Source: Porogramme epimiltina
Lineage: Eukaryota; Basidiomycota; Agaricomycetes; Polyporales; Polyporaceae
Length of the DNA: 41,238 nucleotides
Assembly: GCA_900155495.1 (NCBI GenBank)
Contig: FTLJ01000392.1
Coordinates: 1-41,238 of the forward strand
Reading direction: 5' to 3'
The notes under the pieces are model-generated. The model did no database searches and was not told where the DNA came from. It saw only the letters and a list, made by a program, of their open reading frames with translations. Below, piece by piece: positions 10,860 through 21,217 of the stretch (the stretch's first letter is position 1; the number at the start of each line of letters is the position of its first letter). The position numbers and the translations under genes are program-made.

Positions 10860-13044
10860 TCACCCGCTCAACCGCCGGCTGCTTGACCCACGGCCCTGCC
10901 ACCGATCGCCATGCCTTGGGGGGCGCACCTCCTCAGGCCGCCAGAAGCCCCCGTCCTCTCCACCCCGGTCACCCCGGCCACCCCGGTCTTCCCTGTCGCC
11001 ACGATCATAGCGCGGGCGAGAGGACATGCCGTCGCGCCCCAGGTACGAGAACCCGTCAGACCTGCGGTCGCGCCCGCCCGACCCAAAGCCAGATCCAGAC
11101 CTGGAGGGCCTCGTCGACCGCGCCGGCGCGCGATGCGTCATGAACTCCTTCGGGACGCGGAGGCGCATGGGCTCGCCGGTGAGCGCGGCGGCCCAGTCGT
11201 GGACGCCGTCGACGGCGGCCTCGCGCGGGACGCGGAGCGCGGCCGCGTTGGACGCGTAGAACGCGAGCATCGACACGAGCGCGTCGTGCACGTCGTCGGA
11301 GCTGACCTCGGGCTGGATCGCCTCGATGCGCGCCGCGATGGAGCCCTCCGCGACGCGCTCGGCGACGCCGGGGCGGAACTTGCGCGGGCTGTTGCGGCGG
11401 TGCCGGGTGTCGTGCTCGTGGAAGAACGCGGCGGGGTTGGCGTCGTACTGCTCGGCGAGGGTCCCTACTTGTTCCTTGAGCTGGCTGGGGGTGAGCTCCT
11501 TGACGGGGATGTCTGAGAGTTGCCACTTGAGGAAGTCGAGCTCCCATGGGAGGAGGACAAGGTCTGCGCGGCCGGACATGTTGGACCCTCGCCCGGTACG
11601 GCCCACGCGGTGGACGTAGGTCTCGCCATTAGCCGGTGTGCCGACCTGGATAACGCGTGTAACGCCAGGGTAGTCCACACCTCTTGCTGAAACGTCCGAG
11701 GTAAGCATGACTGAAGCACCCGAGGTGTCCCGCCTGAACCACTCCGAAGTCTTGACGCGACTGTTCATGGCCTTCTTCGAGTGCATTTCCGCGAAACGTG
11801 TGTTCTCGCCAGCCGGGAGGACGTCCTCGCCGATTTGGGAAATGAGGGTACTGTAGAGCTGTACCATCCGCGTCGTCGGGAAGAATATGAGCACCTTCGA
11901 CTTCCCGGGGTTAGCCAGTTGGTCTTCGGCGATCAGACGCAATACATGGGGGATCTGCTCCTTGGGGCTGGAGACAGCAGAGTAGTACTGGGGGATCTGC
12001 AAATGGGTGGGAGCAGCATCGTCGGGGACGCAGTTGATGAACTTGTGGTTCCGAGAGAGCGTTGCGCGCGCGACTTGCTGAATGTTCTTAGCCATGGTTG
12101 CAGAAAACATAAAGGTCTGGCGCTCAGATGGAGGCTTCAAGCAGTCTGCAATGGCTTCAATATCTTCCCGGAAGCCCATCTCAAGCAACGTGTCTGCTTC
12201 ATCAAGGATGAACTGGTAGAGGGGCGTTGGTTTTATGCTCTTACTGTCAAAAAGTGAAACGCACCATCTCCGTGGTCTTCAGAGCATCAGTGAACCCACG
12301 CTCGTTCTCCATGAAATCCCGCAGACGGCCAGGTGTCGCAACAACGATGTCCCGTCGTCCAACGTTCCATTCGCGAGTTTGTGACCGCTTGGAAAGACCA
12401 CCCACGAAGAGCCTGACCTCGAAACCGCTATGGTGTTGAGTCAACTTGATGGCCTCGTTCGCAATCTGGGTCGCAAGTTCTCGCGTAGGACTGATGATGA
12501 GGGCGCCGACGTTCTCCTTCGCGTACCTCGTGACCGCGCGTTCGATTGTCGTCTTGTTGCTCGACATAGTGTCCTTTGCCACCGTTTCTGCATGTGCGCG
12601 GAGAGCATTGACGCGGGCCTCGACGGCAGGGACAAGGAATGCCAGAGTTTTGCCAGTACCGGTACGTGCCTTGACCATGAGATCTGTCCGTGTGTCTTCT
12701 TCCGTGTCAGGTTCGTTACGCTGGACGAGCCCGGGGAGAAGGGGAAGGACAGCGGCTTGAACAGGACTCATGTGGACAAGCCGGAAGGGACCTTTCGTCA
12801 GGGCCTTCAGGGTAGACGGGGCTACGACATCCTGAAGGGTGCTGAACATGGGTTGGTCGGCATTCGGGTTTGTCCCAGAGGCCTCAGCCTCGACGCGGGT
12901 GTCTGTTGGCGGTGCGTCGTGCTGTCTTGCGAGTGCGCTGGAGTGCCGTGACGAAGAGAGGCGACCTGCGCGGAATGCTGGCGGAGCGTATGAGCGGACA
13001 GCGAAATAGTTGAGCGACACCCCGTGTAGCGACACAGAACACAT
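10860..13044 (-). CDS. MSS116: DEAD-box RNA helicase, mitochondrial MSS116-like
   Basis: This is an ATP-dependent RNA chaperone/helicase; the yeast relative Mss116 assists mitochondrial intron splicing and translation. Two exons, 13044-12265 and 12212-10860, give 710 aa. The first 40 residues are rich in Arg/Ser with no acidic residue, like a mitochondrial presequence. Motifs in order: ARTGTGKT (126-133), SPTRELATQ, TPGRL, DEAD (264-267), SAT (297-299), TSDVSARGVDYP and HRVGRTGR (461-468). The C-terminal tail is an RGG/RD-rich basic extension, as in Mss116-type helicases that use it to tether RNA. The start codon lies at the edge of a 14-bp inverted repeat shared with the divergent KHDC4-like gene. 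Family is certain; mitochondrial targeting and the MSS116 name are inferred. Confidence 0.88.
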
Positions 13045-13125
13045 GGCTCGTATGGCTTCTAACTATTGTAGTGCGCCATGGTGGCATACGCCTAATGTTT
13101 TGTCGCATTACAAGCCATACGAGCC
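13045..13125. repeat. Perfect 14-bp inverted repeat at the helicase start
   Basis: GGCTCGTATGGCTT at 13045-13058 is exactly mirrored by AAGCCATACGAGCC at 13112-13125. The 53-bp spacer contains a smaller symmetric element, GCCATGGTGGC. The first arm directly abuts the helicase start codon, so the repeat could form a 5'-UTR hairpin or serve as paired protein sites. Confidence 0.75.
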
Positions 13126-13465
13126 GTTGTGCCCCAACTCGTCACAGGCCACGAGAGAAAAAACTACATACCGTGCAGCCCTGGCGCACATGTTGAAGAG
13201 CGGCATGCCCTCGCCGCGTGCAAGAGACCGAGACCGAGACTTTTTGACCAGAGGGAGGCCGCCATGGTGAATGGACAGGGAGTCCACAGGCGGGGTTTTG
13301 GACAAGAGCCACCTCCACCGGCGCGTCTCACGAAAACTCGATCGGTGCCACAAAGTAAACACGCGCAAATACGCATACGCTGTTGTCTTCCCTTCGACTC
13401 AACCCAACCACGACGCTGCCTCGGTCCTTGTGTTTGCTCTCTCTTTCTCTAGACTCCCGCACATC
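13045..13465. promoter_or_regulatory. Shared upstream region of helicase and KHDC4-like genes
   Basis: These 421 bp separate two divergent start codons. The half next to the helicase carries a perfect 14-bp inverted repeat. The half next to the KHDC4-like gene ends in a pyrimidine-rich leader (CTCTCTTTCTCT). No TATA box is evident on either strand. Confidence 0.6.
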
Positions 13466-15071
13466 ATGTCGTCCAAGCGCAAGTGGGATCAGGCGGGACC
13501 AGATGGAGACGAGGCTGACGGGCCGTCCGCAAAGGCAACGAAAGTCGAAGAAGGCAAAACCGCGTCAGAGGCGGCCGCCGCTGCCGCCGCCATTGCCGCC
13601 AAAATCGCCGCACAGTTTGCGAGCACGGGAGGTGCTGCTCCTAGTGGAACGAAGGACCCTCACGATGGAGAATTCACGCACGATATCGACATTAATGACG
13701 TTCGAAACCGGTACTTGCTTACCAAAGGATCGACACAAACCGAGGTGAGATACAAAACAATGATCCACGCTAACCATTCATCTGAATCTTGTATACACCA
13801 GATTCATGAAGAAACGGGTGCTTCTATCAGCACGAAGGGTGTATGGTATCCCGACCGCACAAAGGCAACTGAGAAAGATCCGCCCCTTTACCTACACATT
13901 TCAGCTACAACGAAGGAGGTTCTTCAAAACGCCGTTGACAAAGTCAACGAACTCATGTCGAAGGACATGGGCTCTCTGGTGGAGGACAAGAGTTCACGTG
14001 TGCGAGAACGGGTACGTGTTCATATCCGTTTCGCTCTTATTCGTACTAACTGTACTTTAGCGGAAATGGCCTGAAGAGAAGATTCCGGTCGGAATCGACA
14101 CTATCAGGAACTTCAACGTCCGTGCCAAAGTCGTTGGCCCTTCTGTATGTCATCTTCCGTAGTGCAGCAGTTATGCGTATCTCATGGCTTCACAGGGAAT
14201 GTTCGTGAAGTACATTCAACAGGAAACAGGTACTCGTGTCCAAATCAAGGGTATTGGGTCGGGCTTCGTTGATCAGGAGACTGGACATGAACATGATGAG
14301 CCCATGTTTATTCACGTCACGTACGGCAATATTTCGTATCATCCGTCTGCGCTATCTCATTCTCCTTGGTAGCGGACCTGATGAGCAGCAGGTGCAGCGT
14401 GCGAAATCACTAACGGAGGATTTGCTCGAGGTTGTACGAGGTGAACACGCGAAAGTGAAAGCGATGCTAGCGCAACAGCAAATGGAACTCCATCAAGCAC
14501 AAGTTCAGTACGCTGCTTACAATGCTTACGGTGTATGTATGCTTCGCTCATGTCTCCATCATTCCGTGCCAGCCTGCCATGGCAGACAAGTTGCCTTCGC
14601 TCTGTCGTGGTCTGTATGCTGAACTGTTTGAATCGCTCACGCCTTTGCGTTTAGGGCTACGCTCCTCCTCCTCCTGGTAGCGCACCTCCCCCGCCACCTC
14701 CCGGCGAGCAGCCTCCACCCCCTCCGGACGGTAGCGCTCCGGCGCCTGCCGCGCCCCCCGCAGCCGGTCAACCAGGAGCTGCTCCTTCCGCATCCGACTG
14801 GGAGGCTTACTCATCGTATTGGTACACAGCTCCCTCCATCATACATGGCCGATCTTTGCTGACTTTCTTTCCCAGGGCTGCGTACGGATATGACGTCAAC
14901 TCGCCGCAGTTCAAGGAGTGGCAAGCTCAGCAACAGCAGCAATACGCGCAATACTATGCACAGCAAGGGTACGCTGCGCCTGCCCCAGGCGCTCCTGGTG
15001 CGAGTGGCGCTCCTGGATCGGCACCTCCTCCCAGTGATCCCGCTCCCCCACCACCCCCGCCGCCTGCGTGA
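13466..15071 (+). CDS. KH-domain RNA-binding protein, KHDC4/BLOM7-like
   Basis: Probable pre-mRNA splicing-associated RNA-binding protein. Exons: 13466-13744, 13802-14011, 14061-14144, 14196-14320, 14373-14532, 14655-14821, 14876-15071, giving 406 aa. The N terminus has a basic SSKRKW start followed by an Ala-rich helix (EAAAAAAAIAAKIAAQF). The first KH-like unit reads INDVRNRYLLTKGSTQTEI, then ETGASISTKG. The second has the GxxG-type loop in VVGPSGMFVKYIQQETG and the long KH insert IKGIGSGFVDQETG, features of the KHDC4/SF1-like KH subclass. The C-terminal third is Pro/Gly/Ala-rich with a QAQQQQQYAQYYAQQG stretch and a run of prolines, as in spliceosome-contacting proteins. The orthology is inferred from domain layout; a branch-point-binding SF1 paralogue is the alternative, but no zinc knuckle is present. 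Confidence 0.85.
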
Positions 15072-15790
15072 ACGTCCTGGATCCTAGCTGCACTATGGAA
15101 CGTAAGGTCGGTATCTATTAGGTATATGCTTCGATGTACTGTAGTACCGCGATGGGCAACAATGAGAGTGTGCCCGACGTTTCCACATTCACGAGCGCAT
15201 TCACAAGTTTGAGTGTATAACGGAACTTCTCGAGCTTGGTAGTGTCCGGTGCTCATTCAAAATTCATGGCCTGTGAAAGTTTGGGTTCCCATTGCCTCTG
15301 CTAGTATGGGAGTGATACCCGAAATGCTCTGCTATTTGTGACCACTCGCGTGCATGCGTGTTGTAAAACGGCTATCTAAACGATCGTCGTGCGCAGCAAC
15401 GACCTCGACGACGGACACGCCAGTGAGATCTCGGGAGGCGGGCCGCCACGGAGCGCAGTAGCGCCCCGCACCTCCGCAACGTCGCCGCACCGTGCAAGCG
15501 GCATTACGCTCCTCGGGACTTGTGGCGTGTGCGCAGAGCACTGAAGCCCCGCCCACTGCTTTGCCTCTTCCATGGCGGCCTGAGATCCCCCACAGCTCGC
15601 TCTCACTTATTCTCCAGGCGAGCCGCCGCCGTCACGGCGTGAGTCCGGCGTTCCCCGAGAACAGCAGCCAGTACCACTCGGGATCTGCCCATATATACAC
15701 CATCCTGTTCTCGAGCTGGTCATCACAATCCGGTAGCCCGCATCCACCCCGCACCCTGCATCCGACCGCGATCGCCCCACCACCATCGCC
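15072..15790. promoter_or_regulatory. Intergenic region with TATA box before the ERG26-like gene
   Basis: This 719-bp region holds the 3' end of the KHDC4-like gene and the promoter of the next gene. CATATATACAC gives a clear TATA box at 15692-15698, about 93-99 bp upstream of the ATG at 15791, followed by a C-rich leader. No gene is seen in the interval. Confidence 0.7.
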
Positions 15791-17980
15791 ATGTCAGACC
15801 TCTCGCTCTGGCTCGCGCTCGCTGCGCTCCCCGTGCTCCTCTTCCTCTACGTGCGCGCCAACGACGCGAAGATCACCTTGCCGCACCCCGCAGCCGTCGC
15901 GCTCTCCCCGGAGCGCTGGACGCTAGACGAGGTCAAGCGGACCGCGGAGGCCCAGGAGGCTCGCGTAGGGTCCTCGCCGTCGCTTTTCGCCCCGGAGGAG
16001 CTCCCGCCCAAGACGGGGAGGAGGTACATTGTCGTAGGCGGGGTGAGTGCGCCGTTCCCCGTCCGTTACGTGTCTTGGCCCGTGCCGGTTGCTTGCACCC
16101 ATCTCCGCTACGGCGCGCTCGCGCTGCGTCATGGGCGTGCAAACGCTCTCGCTGCGCACGCTAATCCTCTGGGAACGCCGCTCTGCTCCTGCGAAGTCGC
16201 CGCGCTGCGGACTCCCGGGAACAGGGGGGTGGCCTCAGAGGGGATGAGTATGCTCATCCCCGAACGCATCCCTCAGCAGAGTGAGAGCATTCCATGCCGA
16301 CTTCAGAGTGTTTATTCATAGACGCGAGAAGGCGTCGAGAGATTAGCCGTACAATGATAGGCCAGCTCTCGCGCGTGGCAATGTCGGGCATACTCTCCGC
16401 CCCCGCGTCGAGAAGCAACTGAAGCTACTCGGACGGCTCGTGGCAATATGCCTATCAGGTGGTACACCGTGTCGGTGCATATATGCGGTGTGGGAAGTCT
16501 AATGGCGGGAGAAGTTTCCATCTCAATTGCCGCGGAAGGTACCATTCCCGTATATTTCTTTCCCAGTGTTTCATATGCCTCGAGAACGCGTTTGAATTCA
16601 AGTTACGTTGAAAACGCCGAGCACTCATCGCTTTACTCACAGGCCGGTTTCTTGGGCGGATGGATTGTCCTCCACCTCCTCTCGCGCGGAGAGGATCCCC
16701 GCCGCATTCGTATCGTGGACATTCGTCGGCCCGTTCGTCAAGACCTATTAGAGGGGCCCGCTACTCAGGTGGACTTTTGCAAGGCGGACGTTTCCGACGC
16801 TGTGTCAGTAGATGCTGCTTTCAGGAAGCCATGGCCGGACACTCATGACGGCCCCGAGCCCGAAATCACTGTGTTCCACACCGCCGCCATCATTCGCTTC
16901 TATGAGCGGTCGCCACAACTTCAGCCATACTCTGATGGAGTCAACGTCAAGGGCACAGAGAACGTCCTCTCCGCAGCGCGTAAAATCGGTGCATCAACCC
17001 TTGTCTACACCTCGTCCGGCTCAGTAGCGGTCAGGAGCAACCGTTTCTTCCGATGGCCATGGGAGGGTACCGTGGAGCACGCGGTGCAGGTGATCACCGA
17101 AGACGATAAACACGTCCCGAAACGGCACGAAGACTTCTTTTCCAACTACGCCGTGTCCAAGTGGAAAGCAGAAGGACTTGTTCGCGCCGCCGACCGCACG
17201 CCATCTGGTCACCGCACCCTCCGCACAGGCAGCATCCGGCCCGGGAACGGCATCTACGGGACAGGCGGGGACCTCATGCTCGACCAGTACATGGTGCGGA
17301 AAAGCAACCCGAGCTGGATCTGGGACATGATCCAGTCCTTCGTCCACGTCGAGAACGTCTCCCTCGCACACCTCTGCTACGAGGCCCGGCTGATTGCTCT
17401 CGAGAGCGGCGCACCGGCGCAGCCCGACATCGGCGGGCAGTCGTTCATCGTCGCGGACGCGGGCCCGCCGCCGACGTACGGCGACGTGTACCGCGGGATG
17501 GAGATGCTCACGGGCGGCGCGGTGACCTTCCTCCACCTCTCGTCGACCGCGCTCCTCCTCTTCGCGACGCTCATCGAGCGGTACTACCTCGCGCGGCACG
17601 CGCTCCTCCGCGTCGCGCCCAAGCTCGCGAAGCTCGCGCCCGCGCTCGCCGGCGACGTCGTCTTCCTCCAGCCGTCGATGTGGTCGCTCACGCAGGTGCA
17701 CCTCTTCTTCGACGACTCGCGCGCGCGGGCCGCGCCCGAGGCGGGCGGGCTCGGGTACAACGGGCGCGTGACGACGATGGAGGGGATGTGCAAGGTCGTC
17801 GCGGAGCACGGGCGGAACGGCGGCACGACGGAGGCGCGGCGCATCGTCCCCGGGAACCACACGGTTGACCATGTCTTCGACCTGACGCGGGCGGAGAAGG
17901 GGGTGGAGGAGGTCATCGAGAAGCTCGGGCTCGCAAACTCGGTGGACAAGCCGCAATTGGCAGCGAAGATAGAGTATTGA
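15791..17980 (+). CDS. 3-beta-hydroxysteroid dehydrogenase family protein, ERG26-like
   Basis: Short-chain dehydrogenase of the extended 3-beta-HSD/sterol-4-alpha-carboxylate 3-dehydrogenase type, expected to oxidise a sterol-like 3-hydroxyl with NAD(P). Two exons, 15791-16042 and 16643-17980, give 529 aa. An N-terminal hydrophobic segment (LSLWLALAALPVLLFLYV, about 5-22) suggests ER anchoring. The Rossmann motif VVGGAGFLGG (about 81-90) is assembled only by splicing out the 600-nt intron. The catalytic set is TSSGS (about 207-211) and Tyr253-x3-Lys257 in YAVSKWK. A second hydrophobic stretch, FLHLSSTALLLFATLIERYY, lies in the C-terminal half. At 529 aa it is longer than typical Erg26 (about 350), so it may be a paralogue with another substrate. 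The first exon is supported by the TATA box upstream. Confidence 0.85.
16240..16261 (+). repeat. Perfect 9-bp hairpin in the 600-nt intron
   Basis: GGGGATGAG-TATG-CTCATCCCC forms a 9-bp uninterrupted stem with a 4-nt loop, about 200 nt into the intron 16043-16642. The intron is roughly ten times the local norm. No snoRNA boxes were confidently found around the hairpin. Confidence 0.7.
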
Positions 17981-18521
17981 AGGGTGGTCTGGAAGGTACG
18001 TCGACGTGTTTTGCGTGCACCTAACTCTCTCAGATGGGTGGTTAGAGATGCGTATGTGTTTGTATGGGATGGGGACGCTTCGGGAACACCTATATATACA
18101 TAAATCAGTGTGCAATCTGGTTTCAACAGCCATGAGAAGTCGTTATTTATGTGAACTGCCTACATTTTGTCGTACGCTTGGACCCTGTGTAGACCACGAC
18201 CCTTGAAAACCTCAATGACACATCTTAGCTGCACTTCTTGGATCATTGTCTGTGCGACACAAGAGATCACATACGGACGGATAAGCGTGACAGAGTGAAC
18301 TGCCATGGCGGCGGTGTCAACGGGTGACTTCCTTGGCGTGGGCGCTTCCGTGTAACCAGGAATATGCGGTGACTGGCAGTCCGCCGGGTTTCCCTCTCCT
18401 TGCCGCCCCTACGCCCCGAACGACCACCACGACCTTTACGTGACGACGACCCGGACGGTTGCCTGCATCTCTCATTCTCTCTCAAGGACTTGCACTTGCC
18501 TTACCGCCGTGTTTCGGTTGG
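17981..18521. other. Intergenic region between ERG26-like and phosphatase genes
   Basis: These 541 bp contain TATATATACATAAA at about 18091-18104, 110 nt after the ERG26-like stop. Its position suits a 3'-end efficiency element better than a promoter, since the next ATG is 420 bp away. A pyrimidine-rich stretch (CTCATTCTCTCTC) at about 18471-18483 probably marks the 5' leader of the phosphatase gene. Confidence 0.4.
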
Positions 18522-20692
18522 ATGTTGCGCCTATCCGCCACTTCTATCCTATTACGACTCTTCTACGGCGCATTACTAATCCAAGCCACTGGCATCTCAA
18601 TTGCCCTCGCGCAAGACCATACAATCGCTCAAGCAGAAATGGGACTTCTAGGAAGCGGAAAGGGAGGGGCCGCTCCGCAGAAGGGACACGTACCCCTTGA
18701 CGTCGACGGATACCCCGTCGCGCCCCCGGAGCTGGAACTTGAGCAGGTCCATATTTACGTCCGTCACGGTACGCCGCGTGCTTTCATATGTGCCTCGGTC
18801 ACCTGAAGAGCTCGACTCCGTGCATGTAGGTGAACGCACTCCCGTCGGCGTGCGCATGGCGGACCCGCCCGCCAACATCCCGGAGAATTGGATGTTCTGC
18901 CACACCGCGCGTCATCTGAGGGCTTCTGTAGCTAGCCAGGGTGCGGACGGGAGCACGTCGCCGGAGGAGCTGCGCATGAGGCGTGTGGTTGAGCGGGCGG
19001 ATGGGAAGTCGACTGTGGGGGAGTGGTGAGTAGTTTTGGATCTCCTGCACGTGTTCCGAGATGCGAGGTCGCTCACGTTGGATGGGTGCAGTCTGCTAGG
19101 CGAGTTGACGGACGTTGGCCGGGAGGTGCGTTTGTTTCAAACTTGTGCGGCGCCTTGGATTGCCTGTCTAACTTAAACCCTAGTCGACCTATAACTTCGG
19201 TAGTGGCCTCAGAAAGCTATACGTTGATAAGTTCGTACCAGTTTACCCCCTCTCACAAAACGTGCACTCATGGATGGAATTTAGACTGCAGTTCTTGCCC
19301 GACATTGTTCGCTCGAACGATGAAGTGTACCTGCGCTCGACGAACATGCCACGTACGATCGAGTCTCTTCAGCAGATCGTTCATGGGTTGTACCCGACAG
19401 CGAAATCCTCTGAAGGATTTGTGCCCCATGTTAGGATACGGTGAGTATCAGCACCACGTAGTGCGAAACAGGCTCTTACTTCCTCGGGACGTAGGAACGG
19501 CAAGGATGAAAACCTCTTTGGAAACACCATGGCATGCAAGCGGCTTGAAACCCTGCAGATTGGATTTGCTCGAGGTACAGTTTCGTACACGCCAGGCATG
19601 CGGCGGATGCTTGCTGACACCTTCACTAGCTGCTGCTGCGTCTTGGAATCAGACTCTAGAACCTCTCGACAAGAAGATCTCGAAGTACATTGGCGGGAAC
19701 CCTGTTCGACTCGACGGAAAACCGAGGGCGTCAGGTATCCTCGATACAGTATGTCGTTCACCACATACACACAGGCCCGACCGATGACTATAAACCAAAC
19801 AGGTTCGTGCTGCCGACGCCCACGGCGTCCAGGTTCCTACGGAATTCAAAGAAAAGGGCGTACTGGACGTAATCGTAGGTACATATTTTATATGGATGAC
19901 TGCACGCACTGAATCTTTGATTCTGTAGGAGAAGGCAGTTGTCACTGAATGGTTCGCAGGGTGTGAGACGCACACTCTACATAATTTCGCTGGAGAAAAT
20001 ATACTGACCATAACATTCATATTGCTCGCGATATTTAGACCGCACAGAGGAAGTTCGTAGACTCGGCATGGGTCCACTGCTCAGCGACCTTTCTGGCAAG
20101 ATGCAAGCCAAGGCTGACAAGGGCGATGCTGACCCAACGAAGATCCTCATTCACAGCACCCACGACACTTGTCTAGCTGGTCTGTCTAGTACGCTGGGAG
20201 TCTTTGATGAGAAGTAAGTGGTGCTATTCTGAATTCTTCTGCTGCAACACCTCATCACGTTCAATTAAGGTGGCCCGCTTTCACCGCAGCCATAACATTC
20301 GAGCTCTTCAAGAAGCGTCAAGACCCTGCTCCCCCTGCTTCGACTTGGCAGAACATCATGTCAGCATTTGGTGCCGCGCCACCCACGACGGAGCATTGTG
20401 CGTGTAACCCATTCTACGTCAGTTGTCCTCGCATTGAAATTTGAGGTTATCTGTAGACGTGCGCGTTCGGTACCAGAACCAGAACATGCCGTTGCCCATG
20501 TGCGCGGACCCAGGCAAGCACCTCCCCGGTTCGCCGGAATTCTGCACATTCGCGGCGTTCCGCGAGCGGGTGAAAGAGCTGACCCCTGTCGATTGGGAAC
20601 GCGAGTGCTCTTACGTTGCCGGAGACAAGCAGGGGGAGCGGGAGGCCGCTTTCACGGCTGCGGCGAAGGTCATTCCGAACCCGAAGCCCTAA
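18522..20692 (+). CDS. Histidine acid phosphatase (histidine phosphatase branch 2)
   Basis: Phosphomonoesterase of the clade that includes acid phosphatases, lysophosphatidate phosphatases and phytases. Exons: 18522-18768, 18830-19025, 19092-19125, 19184-19230, 19285-19440, 19495-19574, 19630-19748, 19803-19874, 19929-19962, 20039-20213, 20270-20397, 20457-20692, giving 507 aa. A hydrophobic N-terminal stretch (about 7-30) could be a signal peptide or anchor. The catalytic RHGERTP (81-87) is created across the first junction. The distal acid/base motif is His370-Asp371 in STHDTCLAG. Other family landmarks are GELTDVGRE, RSTNMPRTIESLQQ and the C-terminal NMPLPMC. The paired Cys residues near the C terminus suit a lumenal or secreted protein. 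An in-frame ATG at 18459 would add 21 residues; I prefer 18522 because a pyrimidine-rich leader lies before it. Substrate is not predicted. Confidence 0.88.
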
Positions 20693-21217
20693 AGCCGTCC
20701 GAAATCGGTCGTAGCTCGAGCCTCGGGCGTTTGCTTTCGCGGCACACTATGACATTGTAATGCCTTGTCTGCTATAGAGTGTTCGCTATTTTCTGTAGAG
20801 TGTAATGGGCTGTCATGTGTACTAGAGACGGGTTCAGCACTATGCACACGAACTCACAATGCAATTCGGTTTCTGGAGGGTTTGAACCTGGCTGTGAGCC
20901 CGCGAGCCGAGGCCGTCGGATGCCGTTTCCGAACTCAGCGCACACAGAAGTTCGTCCTGAACTTCCACCACCCCGCGACATCTCCGACTTTCACGCTCAC
21001 CTCGACCGACTCGCTGAGGGCCGGTGCCCATGTCCGACTGTCATGTCTTCCGCTAGCCGTCTCCGACGTGCCGCGGAGGTCACCTGCCAGGCTGCTCGCC
21101 TCCACGCTCCGCGTAACGGCGGCTCGTTCCCTCGTAATCAGCGCTTCTTCATGCGGGGTAAATACCTCGGTCGGCCAACATGCTCCTCCACTCAGCCTCT
21201 CCCGCCGTCCCTCAGCC
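20693..21217. other. Intergenic region before the acyl-CoA synthetase gene
   Basis: These 525 bp contain the phosphatase 3' end and the acyl-CoA synthetase promoter. The clearest TATA-like sequence is GGTAAATACC near 21158-21167, about 50-60 bp before the ATG. The leader (CCTCTCCCGCCGTCCCTCAGCC) is pyrimidine-rich. Open frames running through the region are GC-driven and unsupported. Confidence 0.4.

Noticed and set aside
16448..17980. Uninterrupted frame as a one-exon model for the ERG26-like gene
   Set aside because: It lacks the first glycines of the Rossmann motif. The two-exon model restores VVGGAGFLGG and has a TATA box upstream.
18091..18104. TATATATACATAAA as promoter of the phosphatase gene
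   Set aside because: It lies more than 400 bp before the start codon but 110 nt after the previous stop, so a 3'-end signal is more likely.
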